Assembly (NCBI RefSeq): GCF_026625765.1
Contig: NZ_CP113062.1
Span: forward strand, 2,356,001 to 2,420,000
Length of the DNA: 64,000 bases
Source: Frigoribacterium sp. SL97
Lineage (GTDB): Bacteria > Actinomycetota > Actinomycetes > Actinomycetales > Microbacteriaceae
Direction: 5' to 3'
The notes beneath the pieces were generated by a model, which was not told the DNA's origin, ran no database searches, and worked only from the letters and a program-made list of their open reading frames with translations. Both the position numbers and the translations under genes were made by a program. Positions 49,155 through 58,978 of the stretch are shown piece by piece (position 1 is the first letter of the stretch; each line of letters opens with the position of its first letter).

Positions 49155-49455
49155 TTGCATCTGGAGGGCGTCGGAGGACCCGACACCGAGAACGAAGAAG
49201 GCCAAGCCAATGGCCAGACATACGCTCGTGTTATGTGCAGCTGAAGGAGCTCGAACCCCCAACCTTCTGATCCGTGGTCACGTGCTCCGAGGGAGCGACC
49301 TAGTGCAGGACGTGCGGCCCTACGGACAACGACAGCGGTTAGCGGGCGCGCCCCGTTGCCATCGAGAACCATCGGGATGTATTTGCGTGGAGCTGTTTAA
49401 GTCGACCAAAAAGGTGAGTCAGTTCGGACTGATGGATGACCGACCTCAATGAAGC
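49155..49455. other. Non-coding stretch after the integrase, with attachment core
   Basis: No real gene. The short plus-strand reading here contains ARTPNLLIRG, the familiar false translation of a tRNA 3' half. It includes the att core at 49250-49275; the flanks show no complete tRNA. Confidence 0.6.
49250..49275 (-). other. Attachment-site core derived from tRNA-Arg(ACG)
   Basis: Read on the minus strand, the 26 nt begin with ACGGATCAGAAGG, continue with TTGGGGGTTCGAG and correspond to the stretch from the anticodon to the T-loop of actinobacterial tRNA-Arg(ACG). The 12 nt before it (GAGCACGTGACC) resemble the expected D-arm/anticodon-stem only weakly, and the acceptor side diverges. So this is an att core or a decayed tRNA, not a working tRNA. 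Orientation and closeness to int fit attL/attR. Confidence 0.65.
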
Positions 49456-49518
49456 GTCACTAGGACTCCGAAGTAGGTCACTAGGACTCCGAAGTAGGTC
49501 ACTAGGACTTCGAAGTAG
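49456..49518. repeat. Three tandem 21-bp repeats at the end of rmuC
   Basis: GTCACTAGGACTCCGAAGTAG is repeated three times without gaps (49456, 49477, 49498; the third has TTCG for TCCG). The third copy encodes the last codons and stop of the RmuC gene on the minus strand; the other two repeat that gene end, each with an in-frame stop. Confidence 0.85.
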
Positions 49519-51181
49519 GCTCGAGGCCTGCGAGTTCGGCGACCTCCTCGCTCTCCTGCAGCCCACCTGGCAATGCCGCCGGCTGCTCGATCTCGAGCGT
49601 CTCGACATCGCGTAGCTTCCGAGCGACAGCACGGGTACGAACACCCGCCTCCGAAACAGTCTTTTGAGCAGTCGCAAGCTGCTTCTCCAACTTGTCCCAC
49701 ACGTCGCCGTACTTCTGGAATTCGTCCTTTGCTGCGCTCAGCACCTTCCAGACTTCCGAACTTCGTTGCTCGATCGCGAGCGTTCGGAAGCCCATCTGAA
49801 GGCTGTTGAGCAGGGACATGAGCGTCGTCGGTCCCGTGATGAGAACTCGATGGTCGTTCTGCAGTTTGCTGGCAAGTCCAGGTTGACGGACCACTTCGGC
49901 GAAGAGCCCCTCGGTCGGCAAGTACATGATCGCGAAGTCGGTTGTCTTGGGAGGAGAGATGTACTTGGACGAGATGAGCTTCGCCTGCGTGAGAATGGCC
50001 CTTTCTAGGGTCTTTGCGGCCACGTCCACGAGAGCTTTGTCCCCCGCCTCCTGGGCATTCAGCAAGCGCTCGTAGTCCTCCTGCGGCAGCTTCGAATCGA
50101 TAGGCAAGTAGACGGCTTCATCGGGAGTGCGCCCAGGAAGCTTGACAGCGAACTCGACGCTCTCGGTTGTCCCCTCTTTCACGACGAGGTTCTGGACGTA
50201 TTGCTCGTGCGTCAGCAAGTCTTCGAGCTGCCGAGACAACTGGACCTCCCCCCAGCTGCCGCGACTCTTCACGTTCGTGAGTACGCGCTTGAGCCCCCCG
50301 ACATCCGACGCGAGTGCCTGCATCTCGCCAAGACCCCGCTGGACGAGCTCAAGACGTTCGCTCACCAACGCGAATGACTCACCGAGTCTCTTCTCCAAGG
50401 TGCCTTGCAACTTCTCGTCGACCGTCTCGCGCATCTTCTCGAGCTTGGCTTCGTTGCCGGTTCGCAGCTTGTCGAGCTCCTGACGCATCGACTCTTGAAG
50501 CTGACCTTGCTTGTCCGCATTGCTCACCTGTAGTTGCTCGATGGTGGCCTTAACCGCCTCGAGCTTCCGTTCGTTACTCGACTTCATGCTGTCGAACTCG
50601 ACCCGGAGAAGATCTTGAAGTTCTTGCTGCTTGACCGCGTTCTGGTCCGTGAGCACCTGTACCCGCTCGGCATTCTTGGCCAGAGCCGCGGTGTTCGATT
50701 GCTCCAGCCTCTCAACGGCCTCTCGAATCTTCTCGAGTTTTGCCTCGTTTGCAAGGCGCAGCTCGTCGAAGTTCGTGCCGACGGACGTGCGAAGGGCGGC
50801 ATCACCGGCGAGCACTGCTTGCGCATGCTCGTGGAACTTGTCACGAAGGTGGGCGAGCCCTTGGTCCAGGTTGCCGCGCAGCTCGGACTGCGTTGAGCGC
50901 TGAAGTTCGACCGCTTGGTCGGCTGCGACCTTGTGCTCGCGCAAAGTGGTCGACACCCGGGCATCCAGGGCTCGCTGCCCCTCGTTGATGGCAGCACCGA
51001 GCTCTTGCCTCTGGGCACTGAGGTCTTGACGTATGTCAGCCCCCAGGGACGAGAGGGCTCTCTCGTCGGCTGGCGACGCGGGGCCGACGCCGCCTCCTGG
51101 GCGGCGGACAGCCAGCATGATCAAGACAAGGATCGTCAGGACGAGATTGATGATGAGCACAATCGTGCTGATGTCGAGCAA
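49502..51181 (-). CDS. rmuC: RmuC-family DNA recombination protein
   Basis: ~559 aa. N-terminal membrane helix (ISTIVLIINLVLTILVLIMLAV), a long coiled-coil (~45-290, many EAKLEKIRE / ERKLEAVKATIEQL heptads), then the RmuC domain: GSWGEVQLSRQLEDLL, AVKLPGRTPDEAVYLPIDSK and FAIMYLPTEGLFAEV, with a restriction-endonuclease-like core. RmuC limits inversions at short inverted repeats. A TTG at 51181 is the best start (membrane helix immediately after); no ATG with good composition lies close. It ends in the tandem repeats near the element boundary. Confidence 0.85.
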   Translation of the reverse strand: MLDISTIVLIINLVLTILVLIMLAVRRPGGGVGPASPADERALSSLGADIRQDLSAQRQELGAAINEGQRALDARVSTTLREHKVAADQAVELQRSTQSELRGNLDQGLAHLRDKFHEHAQAVLAGDAALRTSVGTNFDELRLANEAKLEKIREAVERLEQSNTAALAKNAERVQVLTDQNAVKQQELQDLLRVEFDSMKSSNERKLEAVKATIEQLQVSNADKQGQLQESMRQELDKLRTGNEAKLEKMRETVDEKLQGTLEKRLGESFALVSERLELVQRGLGEMQALASDVGGLKRVLTNVKSRGSWGEVQLSRQLEDLLTHEQYVQNLVVKEGTTESVEFAVKLPGRTPDEAVYLPIDSKLPQEDYERLLNAQEAGDKALVDVAAKTLERAILTQAKLISSKYISPPKTTDFAIMYLPTEGLFAEVVRQPGLASKLQNDHRVLITGPTTLMSLLNSLQMGFRTLAIEQRSSEVWKVLSAAKDEFQKYGDVWDKLEKQLATAQKTVSEAGVRTRAVARKLRDVETLEIEQPAALPGGLQESEEVAELAGLEPTSKS

Positions 51182-51296
51182 AGCCGCCCCCAGGTTCCGC
51201 GCCTGACCCCCAGGCGGGCCTACTTTAGACCGACTTGGCCCAGGGCATCGCCCCCCAACGGTGGGCATTCGACGATGGAAGGTGGACCGGGGTCGA

Positions 51297-52502
51297 TCAG
51301 TCAGGCCCGCGGCCCTCCTGAGGCAAGATGCTGTCGACGTACGCGTCCAGCTGGTCTCCGATTCCGCGGAAGTCCCCGTCGCCCAGGGCCTGGATCTGGA
51401 GCCCCTCCCACAAGCCGACCAGCTGGACGGCAGCGACGGCGGGCGGCATGAAGCCGTCGCGTCCACCTTCACCGCGAGCGTCCCCGATCAGTCGAGTGAA
51501 GTACGCGATGGCTCGTCGATACCTCTCGGCGAGGTAGCCGTGGGCAGGGTGCCCGACGGCGACGGCCTCGGAGGCGACCCTCGTGTGCAGCTCGATCAGG
51601 CCCGGCTCGTCTCTCGCGTCGAGTCGCGCGTCGGCCCCGATCGCCGCGAGTTCCTCGGCGGGCTCGACATCCTCCTGCGCCCGGCTCGCGAGCATCTCGT
51701 CTCGACGACGCAGCACGGCCGTGAGCAGCTGCTCCTTGGAACCGAAGTGGTACAGCAAGGTCGACGGACTCACGTTCACCCCGTCCGCGACATCCCTCAC
51801 ACTCGTCCCGTGGTACCCGTGGCGAGCGAAGCGGCTGGTGGCGTCAGAGAGGATCTCTTCTCGCCGCTTCTCCCCCGGGGCGTAGCCGATGCCGCTGCGC
51901 TCAGCCATGTCGGCCAACGTCACGACCACCTCCGGGACGCCCACCGACTCGAGGCGGACTCCGAGACCAGCCTCGGCGTCGAGGAACCCAGCCGGCTGGA
52001 TGTCCCCGGGCAGGTACTGAGCCAGGAGGCGCAGCCCGGTCCACAGCACGAGCGACTGCTCCAGACCCAATGCGGCCACCGACGGCGATCCGTCGAGCCT
52101 GCGGCTGATGTCGGCCCATCGCTTCCCGAGCCGCGCACGCGCCTCGACTGCACCGTCGGCGGTCTCCAGCATCGATGCGAGAGTGTCGAACGAGGGCACC
52201 GCAGCCGTCGCCCTGGCCACTGCGCCCAGGGACATCTCACCGGCGGCCATTCCGTCGAGCACACGACCGAGCTCGTCGTCGAGCCCCTCGAAGACAGCAA
52301 GGATCAGGGACGCTTTCGAGCTGAAGTGACGCAGGAGCCCTGGGTGACTGACGCCCGCACCTGCGGCGACGTCACGCAGGGACACCGGCACCAGGCCACG
52401 TTCGACGAACGCGATCCGGGCAGCTTCCACGATGTTCCGCCGCGTCTGCCGAGCTCCCGCCGCTCGCCCCTGCACCACGTTCGCCACGCCCCATCGTCCC
52501 AC
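51297..52502 (-). CDS. Tandem (duplicated) TetR-family regulator
   Basis: 401 aa made of two complete TetR proteins. The first HTH is at ~20-65 (RRNIVEAARIAFVERGLVPV, LRDVAAGAGVSHPGLLRHF). The second is at ~213-258 (REEILSDATSRFARHGYHGT, VRDVADGVNVSPSTLLYHF). Each is followed by an all-alpha ligand domain; the second ends VQLVGLWEGLQIQALGDGD. It is divergent from the transporter/glucosidase operon, with palindromic sites between them, so it probably represses that operon and itself. A fused dimer can hold asymmetric sites or bind two ligands. Confidence 0.85.
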   Translation of the reverse strand: MGRWGVANVVQGRAAGARQTRRNIVEAARIAFVERGLVPVSLRDVAAGAGVSHPGLLRHFSSKASLILAVFEGLDDELGRVLDGMAAGEMSLGAVARATAAVPSFDTLASMLETADGAVEARARLGKRWADISRRLDGSPSVAALGLEQSLVLWTGLRLLAQYLPGDIQPAGFLDAEAGLGVRLESVGVPEVVVTLADMAERSGIGYAPGEKRREEILSDATSRFARHGYHGTSVRDVADGVNVSPSTLLYHFGSKEQLLTAVLRRRDEMLASRAQEDVEPAEELAAIGADARLDARDEPGLIELHTRVASEAVAVGHPAHGYLAERYRRAIAYFTRLIGDARGEGGRDGFMPPAVAAVQLVGLWEGLQIQALGDGDFRGIGDQLDAYVDSILPQEGRGPD

Positions 52503-52508
52503 CTCAAG

Positions 52509-52543
52509 TAGTTACCAGCTAATCAGGATTCAGTTACCAACTG
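52509..52543. promoter_or_regulatory. Paired operator-like palindromes between tetR and the MFS operon
   Basis: CAGTTACCAACTG (52531-52543) is a perfect 5+5 palindrome around ACC. TAGTTACCAGCTA (52509-52521) is a related imperfect palindrome 22 bp away. They lie between the divergent starts, as expected for sites of the tandem TetR protein. Confidence 0.65.
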
Positions 52544-52598
52544 TTCCAAATTGCCCTATGCTCGCGTCATCCACCACTGGACCCCGAGAAGGAACCCC

Positions 52599-53897
52599 AT
52601 GACAGAGACGTCACCGGCCGACGCCGAGACCTCCCCGCAGCCGTCAGGAACGACAGCCAGCAAGGGCGGCACCGCCAGTCCCACCTACTTCGCCACACTC
52701 GGATTCGCGACCTTCGGCTTGTACTTGGCACTGCTGACGCCGGTCTTCGTCTCGATGGCGTTCAAGCTCCAGCACATCACCTCGTCCCCCGAGGCAGCCG
52801 TCGGCGCCCTCGGTCTCGTCACGGGTGTCGGCTCCCTGTTCGCTCTCGTCGCGAACCCGCTCGTCGGCCGCCTCTCGGACCGCACGACCTCTCGTTGGGG
52901 TCGTCGCAGGCCCTGGATCCTCGGCGGCGCACTCGTGGGCGTCTTGTCGTGCTTGCTCATCGGAGTCGCCGACGAAGTCTGGGTCGTGCTCGTCGGGTGG
53001 TGCCTCACCCAGGCCGCGATCAACGGCGCCCTGGCTGCGACGAACGCGACGGTCCCTGACCAGGTGTCGCCCGCGAGGCGCGGACTCGCCTCGGGGATCA
53101 TCGGCGTCATGACCTCCGTCGCCATCCTCGGCGGCAGCTTCCTCGTCAACTTCATCGCCGGCGACGTCGGGCGGTTCCTCGCGCCCGCGCTCGTCGCACT
53201 CGTCGCTGCCGCCGTGTTCGTCATCACCCTCGACGATCGCAAGCTGACGACCGCGCCGCGCGAGCGCTACGGGATCCGCGACTTCTTCGGCTCGTTCGCG
53301 TTCGACCCCGTCCGGCACCGGGACTTCGCCCTGGCGTGGCTGACCACGTTCCTCGTGATGTTCGGCTACGCAGGCGTGGCTACCTTCCTGCCCCTCTACC
53401 TCAGCGACCGCTTCGCACTCCAGGAACAAGAAGCCATCGGGATCGTCCTGCTCTGCAACCTCGCCTCGACGATCGCCACCGCTGTCTCCGGCGCACTCGC
53501 GGGCATCGCCTCCGACCGGACAGGCCGACGGCGTGTGTTCGTCACGGCAGCCGGCGTCATCATGGCAGGAGGGCTGATCCTCATGGCCGTCGCCCCCTCA
53601 GTGCCCGTCGTCATCGTCGGACAAGGACTGATCGGCCTCGGCGCGGGCGCGTTCCTCGCCGTCTCGCTCGCCCTGGCGACCCAGGTCCTGCCCGACCCCG
53701 CCGACACGGCCAAGGACCTCGGTGTGCTCAACATCGCCAACGCCCTGCCCCAGTCCATCGCGCCGGCGATCGCACCGTTCATCATCGCCGTCGGTGCGAC
53801 GACCGTCCTCGGCGGCTACACCGTCTTCTATCTCTTCGGCGCCCTCGTCGTCCTGGCTGGCGCCTTCGTGGTCTACCTCATCAAGGGAGTCCGATGA
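52599..53897 (+). CDS. MFS sugar/glycoside transporter (GPH/sucrose-type)
   Basis: 432 aa with 12 predicted membrane helices. The A-motif region reads NPLVGRLSDRTTSRWGRRRP, the form seen in glycoside and sucrose transporters. Start at 52599 after GAGAAGGA. It heads an operon with a GH3 beta-glucosidase and a class III aminotransferase, so it probably imports the glycoside that the GH3 enzyme then splits. The last codon overlaps the GH3 start (ATGA). Confidence 0.82.
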   Translation: MTETSPADAETSPQPSGTTASKGGTASPTYFATLGFATFGLYLALLTPVFVSMAFKLQHITSSPEAAVGALGLVTGVGSLFALVANPLVGRLSDRTTSRWGRRRPWILGGALVGVLSCLLIGVADEVWVVLVGWCLTQAAINGALAATNATVPDQVSPARRGLASGIIGVMTSVAILGGSFLVNFIAGDVGRFLAPALVALVAAAVFVITLDDRKLTTAPRERYGIRDFFGSFAFDPVRHRDFALAWLTTFLVMFGYAGVATFLPLYLSDRFALQEQEAIGIVLLCNLASTIATAVSGALAGIASDRTGRRRVFVTAAGVIMAGGLILMAVAPSVPVVIVGQGLIGLGAGAFLAVSLALATQVLPDPADTAKDLGVLNIANALPQSIAPAIAPFIIAVGATTVLGGYTVFYLFGALVVLAGAFVVYLIKGVR

Positions 53898-55741
53898 CCC
53901 ACCGTGCCCCGACCACCGTCCCGGACAGCTCCGACCACGAGGTCGAGCACGACATCGACCGTCGCTACCGCGACCCCGATCTCCCCACCGCGGAGCGGGT
54001 CGAGATCCTGCTGCGACAGATGACCCTGGCCGAGAAGGCCGGCCTGTTCTTCCACGACATGATCAGCATGGGCGAGGGCGGCGAGCTCTCCGAGGGCGAC
54101 GAGGAGTTCCACCTGCCCTCGAACGCGACGTTCGTCCTCGAACACCAGATGTCCCACTTCAACCTGCTCACGGGCGGCGACCCCCGTCAGATGGCGGCTT
54201 GGCACAACCGCATCCAAGAGCTCGCTGCCTCCACTCGGCTCGGCATCCCCGTCACCATCTCGAGCGACCCCCGGAACTCCTACAGCGACAATCCCCTCGC
54301 GGGCCTCCTCGCGGGCAGCTTCTCGGTCTGGCCGGAAGCGCTCGGCCTCGCCGCCACGCGCGACGCGGACCTCGTCCGCCGCTTCGGGGATGTCGTGCGC
54401 CGCGAGTACAGGGCTGTGGGCATCCGCGTCGCCTTGCACCCCCAGGTCGATCTCGCGACCGAGCCGCGATGGGCGCGGCAGCTCGACACCTTCGGTGAGG
54501 ACGTCGAGCTCACCTCGCGCCTCGGCACCGCCTACGTCGAGGGGCTTCAGGGCGACCGTCTCGGCACCGAATCGGTGTCCGCCATGATCAAGCACTTCCC
54601 CGGAGGAGGCGCCCAGAAGGACGGCGAGGACCCGCACTTCGGCTACGGCCGCGAGCAGGTCTACCCGGGCGGGCAGTTCGAGCTCCACCTCAAGCCGTTC
54701 GAGGCAGCGTTCGCAGCAGGCGTCAGCCAGGTCATGCCGTACTACGGCATGCCCGTGGGCACCGAGCACGAAGAAGTCGGATTCGGGTTCAACCGCTCAG
54801 TCATCACAGGTCTGTTGCGGGAGCGGTACGGCTTCGACGGCATCGTGTGCACCGACTGGGGCCTCCTCACCGACTCCGAGGTCTCGGGCGAACCGTTCCC
54901 CGCCCGCGCCTGGGGCGTCGAGCACCTCGACCAGAGCGACCGCATGCTCAAGGCGCTCGACGCCGGCGTCGACCAGTTCGGCGGCGAGAAGTGCCCCGAC
55001 GTCCTGATCGGGCTGGTCACGAGCGGCAGGGTGGACGAGGCCAGGCTCGATCAGTCCGTCCGCCGCCTCCTCCGTGAGAAGTTTATCCTGGGGCTCTTCG
55101 ACCAGCCTCTCGTCGACGTCGAGGCGGCAGGTCGGATCGTCGGATCACCCGAGTTCATCGCGGCGGGCGAGGAGGCGCAGCGAGCCTCCCTGACGCTCCT
55201 CACGAACCGAGCTGCCAACGGAGGCGAGGGAGCAGCCGTCCTGCCGGCCCCGCGCGGCAGCCGACTCTACGTGGAAGGCATCCCACGCGAGATGGCGGCG
55301 CTCTACGCCCAGGTGGTCGACACTCCGGAGGCAGCCGACATCGCCGTCATCCGGACGCACGCGCCGTTCGAGACCCGACCGACAGCGTTCGAGAACTACT
55401 TCCACGCGGGATCGCTCGAGTTCGCCGCGGAGACCTCCGCCCACCTCCGTGAGATCGCATCGGCCGTCCCGACGATCGTCGACGTCTTCCTTGATCGGCC
55501 CGCCGTCCTGACGCCGATAGTCGAGAACGTCGCGGCGATCATCGGCAACTGGGGAGCCGGGCCAGGAGCCCTCCTCGATCTGGTCTTCGGCGAGGCTGCG
55601 CCCCGAGGACAGCTCCCCTTCGATCTCCCGTCGAGCACTGAGGCTGTCGAGGCAAGCCGCCCCGACGTCCCGTTCGACACGGCGTCGCCGCTCTTCCGGT
55701 TCGGCCACGGACTGACCTACGACGCACCTCCGACTCCCTAA
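53894..55741 (+). CDS. GH3-family beta-glucosidase
   Basis: 615 aa, no signal peptide, so cytoplasmic. Residues ~35-380 form the GH3 (beta/alpha)8 domain, with the nucleophile Asp321 in FDGIVCTDWG and substrate-binding AMIKHFPGGG (KHF). The C-terminal domain (~390-615) ends with the FRFGHGLTY motif of GH3 enzymes. It releases beta-linked sugars from oligosaccharides or glycosides. Coupled at both ends to transporter and aminotransferase genes. A cytosolic enzyme next to a proton symporter indicates intact glycosides are imported. Confidence 0.88.
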   Translation: MTHRAPTTVPDSSDHEVEHDIDRRYRDPDLPTAERVEILLRQMTLAEKAGLFFHDMISMGEGGELSEGDEEFHLPSNATFVLEHQMSHFNLLTGGDPRQMAAWHNRIQELAASTRLGIPVTISSDPRNSYSDNPLAGLLAGSFSVWPEALGLAATRDADLVRRFGDVVRREYRAVGIRVALHPQVDLATEPRWARQLDTFGEDVELTSRLGTAYVEGLQGDRLGTESVSAMIKHFPGGGAQKDGEDPHFGYGREQVYPGGQFELHLKPFEAAFAAGVSQVMPYYGMPVGTEHEEVGFGFNRSVITGLLRERYGFDGIVCTDWGLLTDSEVSGEPFPARAWGVEHLDQSDRMLKALDAGVDQFGGEKCPDVLIGLVTSGRVDEARLDQSVRRLLREKFILGLFDQPLVDVEAAGRIVGSPEFIAAGEEAQRASLTLLTNRAANGGEGAAVLPAPRGSRLYVEGIPREMAALYAQVVDTPEAADIAVIRTHAPFETRPTAFENYFHAGSLEFAAETSAHLREIASAVPTIVDVFLDRPAVLTPIVENVAAIIGNWGAGPGALLDLVFGEAAPRGQLPFDLPSSTEAVEASRPDVPFDTASPLFRFGHGLTYDAPPTP

Positions 55742-55773
55742 TGCCCACCACGCCAGACCACGAGAGGACAACG

Positions 55774-57114
55774 ATGCTCACCCTCGAGTCCGCCACCCAG
55801 AGGTTCACCGAACGGTTTGCCGCGTCGGCCCGCGCCACCGAACACGGCAAGGGGCTCATCCCCGGGGGCTACAGCCGTACGTCCTTCAACTTCGGTCCGC
55901 ACGCCGTCTTCGTCACAGGCGGCAACGGGGCCTTCATCGACACGGTTGACGGCCATCGCCTGATGGACTTCAACAACAACTTCACCGTGAACATCCTGGG
56001 ACACGGCCACGAGGCCATCTCCGATGCCCTGATCGCAGCGATCCCCAGCGGGGCCTCGTTCGGGAATCCGGTCTCGGAGGAGGCCGAACTCGCGGCGATC
56101 CTGATCGACCGCATCGCATCGGTCGAGAAGGTGCAGTTCTCGTGCTCGGCTTCCGAGTCGGTGATGACCGCGGCGCGCATCGCGCGGGCTTACACGGGCA
56201 GGACCAAGATCGCGAAGTTCGAGGGCGGTTACCACGGGTTCACCGACCCCGTCAGTGTGTCCGTGCACACGCACGAGGCACCTGAGTACGGGACGGACGG
56301 GAATCCGCGACCGGTCGCGGACGATTCCGGCGTGCCGCAGCAGACCGTCGATCTCGTTGTGGTCCTCACGCAGAACGACCTCGTCGGGACCGAGCGCATC
56401 TTGCGTGAGCACGGAGCCGACCTCGCTTGCGTCTTCGTCGAGCTGGAGTCAGGAGCCGGCGGCCACGTGATGCTCTCTGACGAGTTCGTGCACATGCTGC
56501 GCCGTGTCACCAACGAGCTCGGCATCGTCCTCGTCATCGACGAGACCGCGAACCTCAGGGCGGCTTACCACGGCCTGCAGAGCGTCTACGGCGTCGAGGG
56601 CGACCTGACGGTCATGGGCAAGATCATCGGGGGCGGCCTGCCGCTGGGCGCCGTCGGAGGGCGAGCCGACATCATGAGCGTGCTCGAGACCGGACGGGTC
56701 GCCATCTCGGGCACTCACCACGGTCATCGCCTCGCCCTGGTCGCCGGCATCGCGTGCATGCGTGCGCTCGACATGGCCGCCTACGACCGCCTCAACTCCA
56801 TGGCCGGGCGCATCCTCGCCGACCTGAGCTCCTGGGCGGCAGAACGGAACAGCCCCTTCACCATCTTCGGCCGGGGTTTTTCGTCCCTCGCCTACGCCTA
56901 CTGCAACGAGCCTGGCCAGCAGGTCACGACGCACCGCGACTACTGGCACAAGGTCGATGCGGAGAGGACGCAAGCGCTCTCTCTGGAGCTGGCAAACCGT
57001 GGTTTCTTCCCGGTCGCCCGTGGAGAACTGTCACTCTCCCTCGCGATGACCGACGACGACATCTCCGCGTTCATCCAGACCGTGAAGGACATCGTCACGG
57101 ATCTCGAGTCCTGA
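55774..57114 (+). CDS. Class III aminotransferase, glutamate-1-semialdehyde aminomutase-like
   Basis: 446 aa from ATG at 55774 (AGAGGA upstream). An ATG at 55741 overlapping the GH3 stop would add 11 residues. PLP enzyme of fold type I: FNNNFTVNILGHGHEAI, the phosphate-binding GSA-type SCSASESVMTAARIARAYTG, the Asp of VIDETANLR, and the Schiff-base Lys (~283) in MGKIIGGGLPLGAVGG. The household HemL is usually next to haem genes; this one sits with a transporter and a glucosidase, so it probably acts on an amino sugar or amine released from the imported glycoside. Substrate unknown. Confidence 0.85.
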   Translation: MLTLESATQRFTERFAASARATEHGKGLIPGGYSRTSFNFGPHAVFVTGGNGAFIDTVDGHRLMDFNNNFTVNILGHGHEAISDALIAAIPSGASFGNPVSEEAELAAILIDRIASVEKVQFSCSASESVMTAARIARAYTGRTKIAKFEGGYHGFTDPVSVSVHTHEAPEYGTDGNPRPVADDSGVPQQTVDLVVVLTQNDLVGTERILREHGADLACVFVELESGAGGHVMLSDEFVHMLRRVTNELGIVLVIDETANLRAAYHGLQSVYGVEGDLTVMGKIIGGGLPLGAVGGRADIMSVLETGRVAISGTHHGHRLALVAGIACMRALDMAAYDRLNSMAGRILADLSSWAAERNSPFTIFGRGFSSLAYAYCNEPGQQVTTHRDYWHKVDAERTQALSLELANRGFFPVARGELSLSLAMTDDDISAFIQTVKDIVTDLES

Positions 57115-57157
57115 CCGGGTCGGGAGCTGCCGAGCAGGGGCACACCAGGCCTTCTCG

Positions 57158-57924
<767 letters not shown>

Positions 57925-57928
<4 letters not shown>

Positions 57929-58965
57929 GCTCGCTTCCCCTCGGAGTTCATCAGCCAGAGGAAGAAGGGGCCGCCGATGAGGGCGGTGAACACGGTGAGC
58001 GGGTACTCGTTGGGGCTGCCGACAGTGCGTGCGACGAGATCGACGAGGATGAGGAACAGCGCCCCCGCGATCGCCGAAACCGGCAGCAGGCGCCTGTGGT
58101 CTGACCCGACGAGCAGCCGCATCGCGTGCGGGATGATGAGGCCGACGAAGCCCACTCCCCCGGCCACGCTCACCGCCACCGCCGTGAGGACTGCCGAGAC
58201 CAGCAGCAGCCCGAGTCGGGTGCGCCGCAGGTCGACGCCGACTGCGGTGGCGTCGTCGTCGCCGAGTGCGAGAGCGTTCAGGCCTCGCGACTGAGCGAGC
58301 AACCACGCCCCCGCGACGACGAGGACCACCGCGGGCAGGACCAAGGCCGACCACCGTGCCCCGGCGACACTTCCCATCATCCAGAACAGGATGCCTCGCA
58401 GCTCACCGGGATCCGCGTGGAGCTGGACGAAGCTCGTGCCGGCCATGGCGACGTAGCCCAGGGCGACCCCCGACAGCACGAGCCTCATGTCGGTGAACGA
58501 GCCAGACCGCTGCGCGAACGCGAAGACCAGTCCGAGCAGCCCGATCGCCCCGACGAAGGCGGCGACGGAGGTCGTGACGCCCAGCAGGGCGGCCGACCCG
58601 AAGGCCATCACCAGGACGGCCCCGAAGGAGGCGCCCGAAGACACCCCGATGATGTACGGGTCCGCCAGGGGGTTGCGGAGCAGCCCCTGGAGAGCTGCCC
58701 CCGCGAGGGCGAAGGATGCCCCGACGATCCCGGCGAGGACGACCCGGGGAGCTCGCAGCTCCCAGATGATCCTCTGGTCGAGGGGATCGATCGAGCCCCT
58801 GTCCCCGCTGAGGTTGCCGACGACGGTCCGCACGACCGCCTCGGGGCTCACGGAGACGCTGCCGATCGAGACCGCCACGACGGCGACGACGGTCGTCGCG
58901 GCGGCCAGGACGACCATCCACGCGAGCAGCGAGCCCTGTCGCGTCGGCGACGTACGAACCTCCAC
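57925..58965 (-). CDS. Siderophore ABC transporter permease 1 (FecCD family)
   Basis: 346 aa with ~9-10 membrane helices. FecCD signatures: IVGASFALAGAALQGLLRNPLADPYIIGVS (quoted in part: LAGAALQGLLRNPLADP) at ~85-110, and GGVGFVGLIIPHAMRLLVG near ~275. It acts as a homodimer forming the channel. Translationally coupled to the ATPase gene; the binding-protein gene ends 13 bp upstream. Confidence 0.92.
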
Positions 58966-58978
58966 GAGCCCCGGCCGA

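Noticed and set aside
49096..49452. Short plus-strand open frame after the integrase containing ARTPNLLIRG
   Set aside because: This is the well-known false translation of the 3' half of a tRNA; it marks the attachment core rather than a protein.
49456..49518. Possible CRISPR-like array
   Set aside because: The repeats are directly adjacent with no spacers and number only three.
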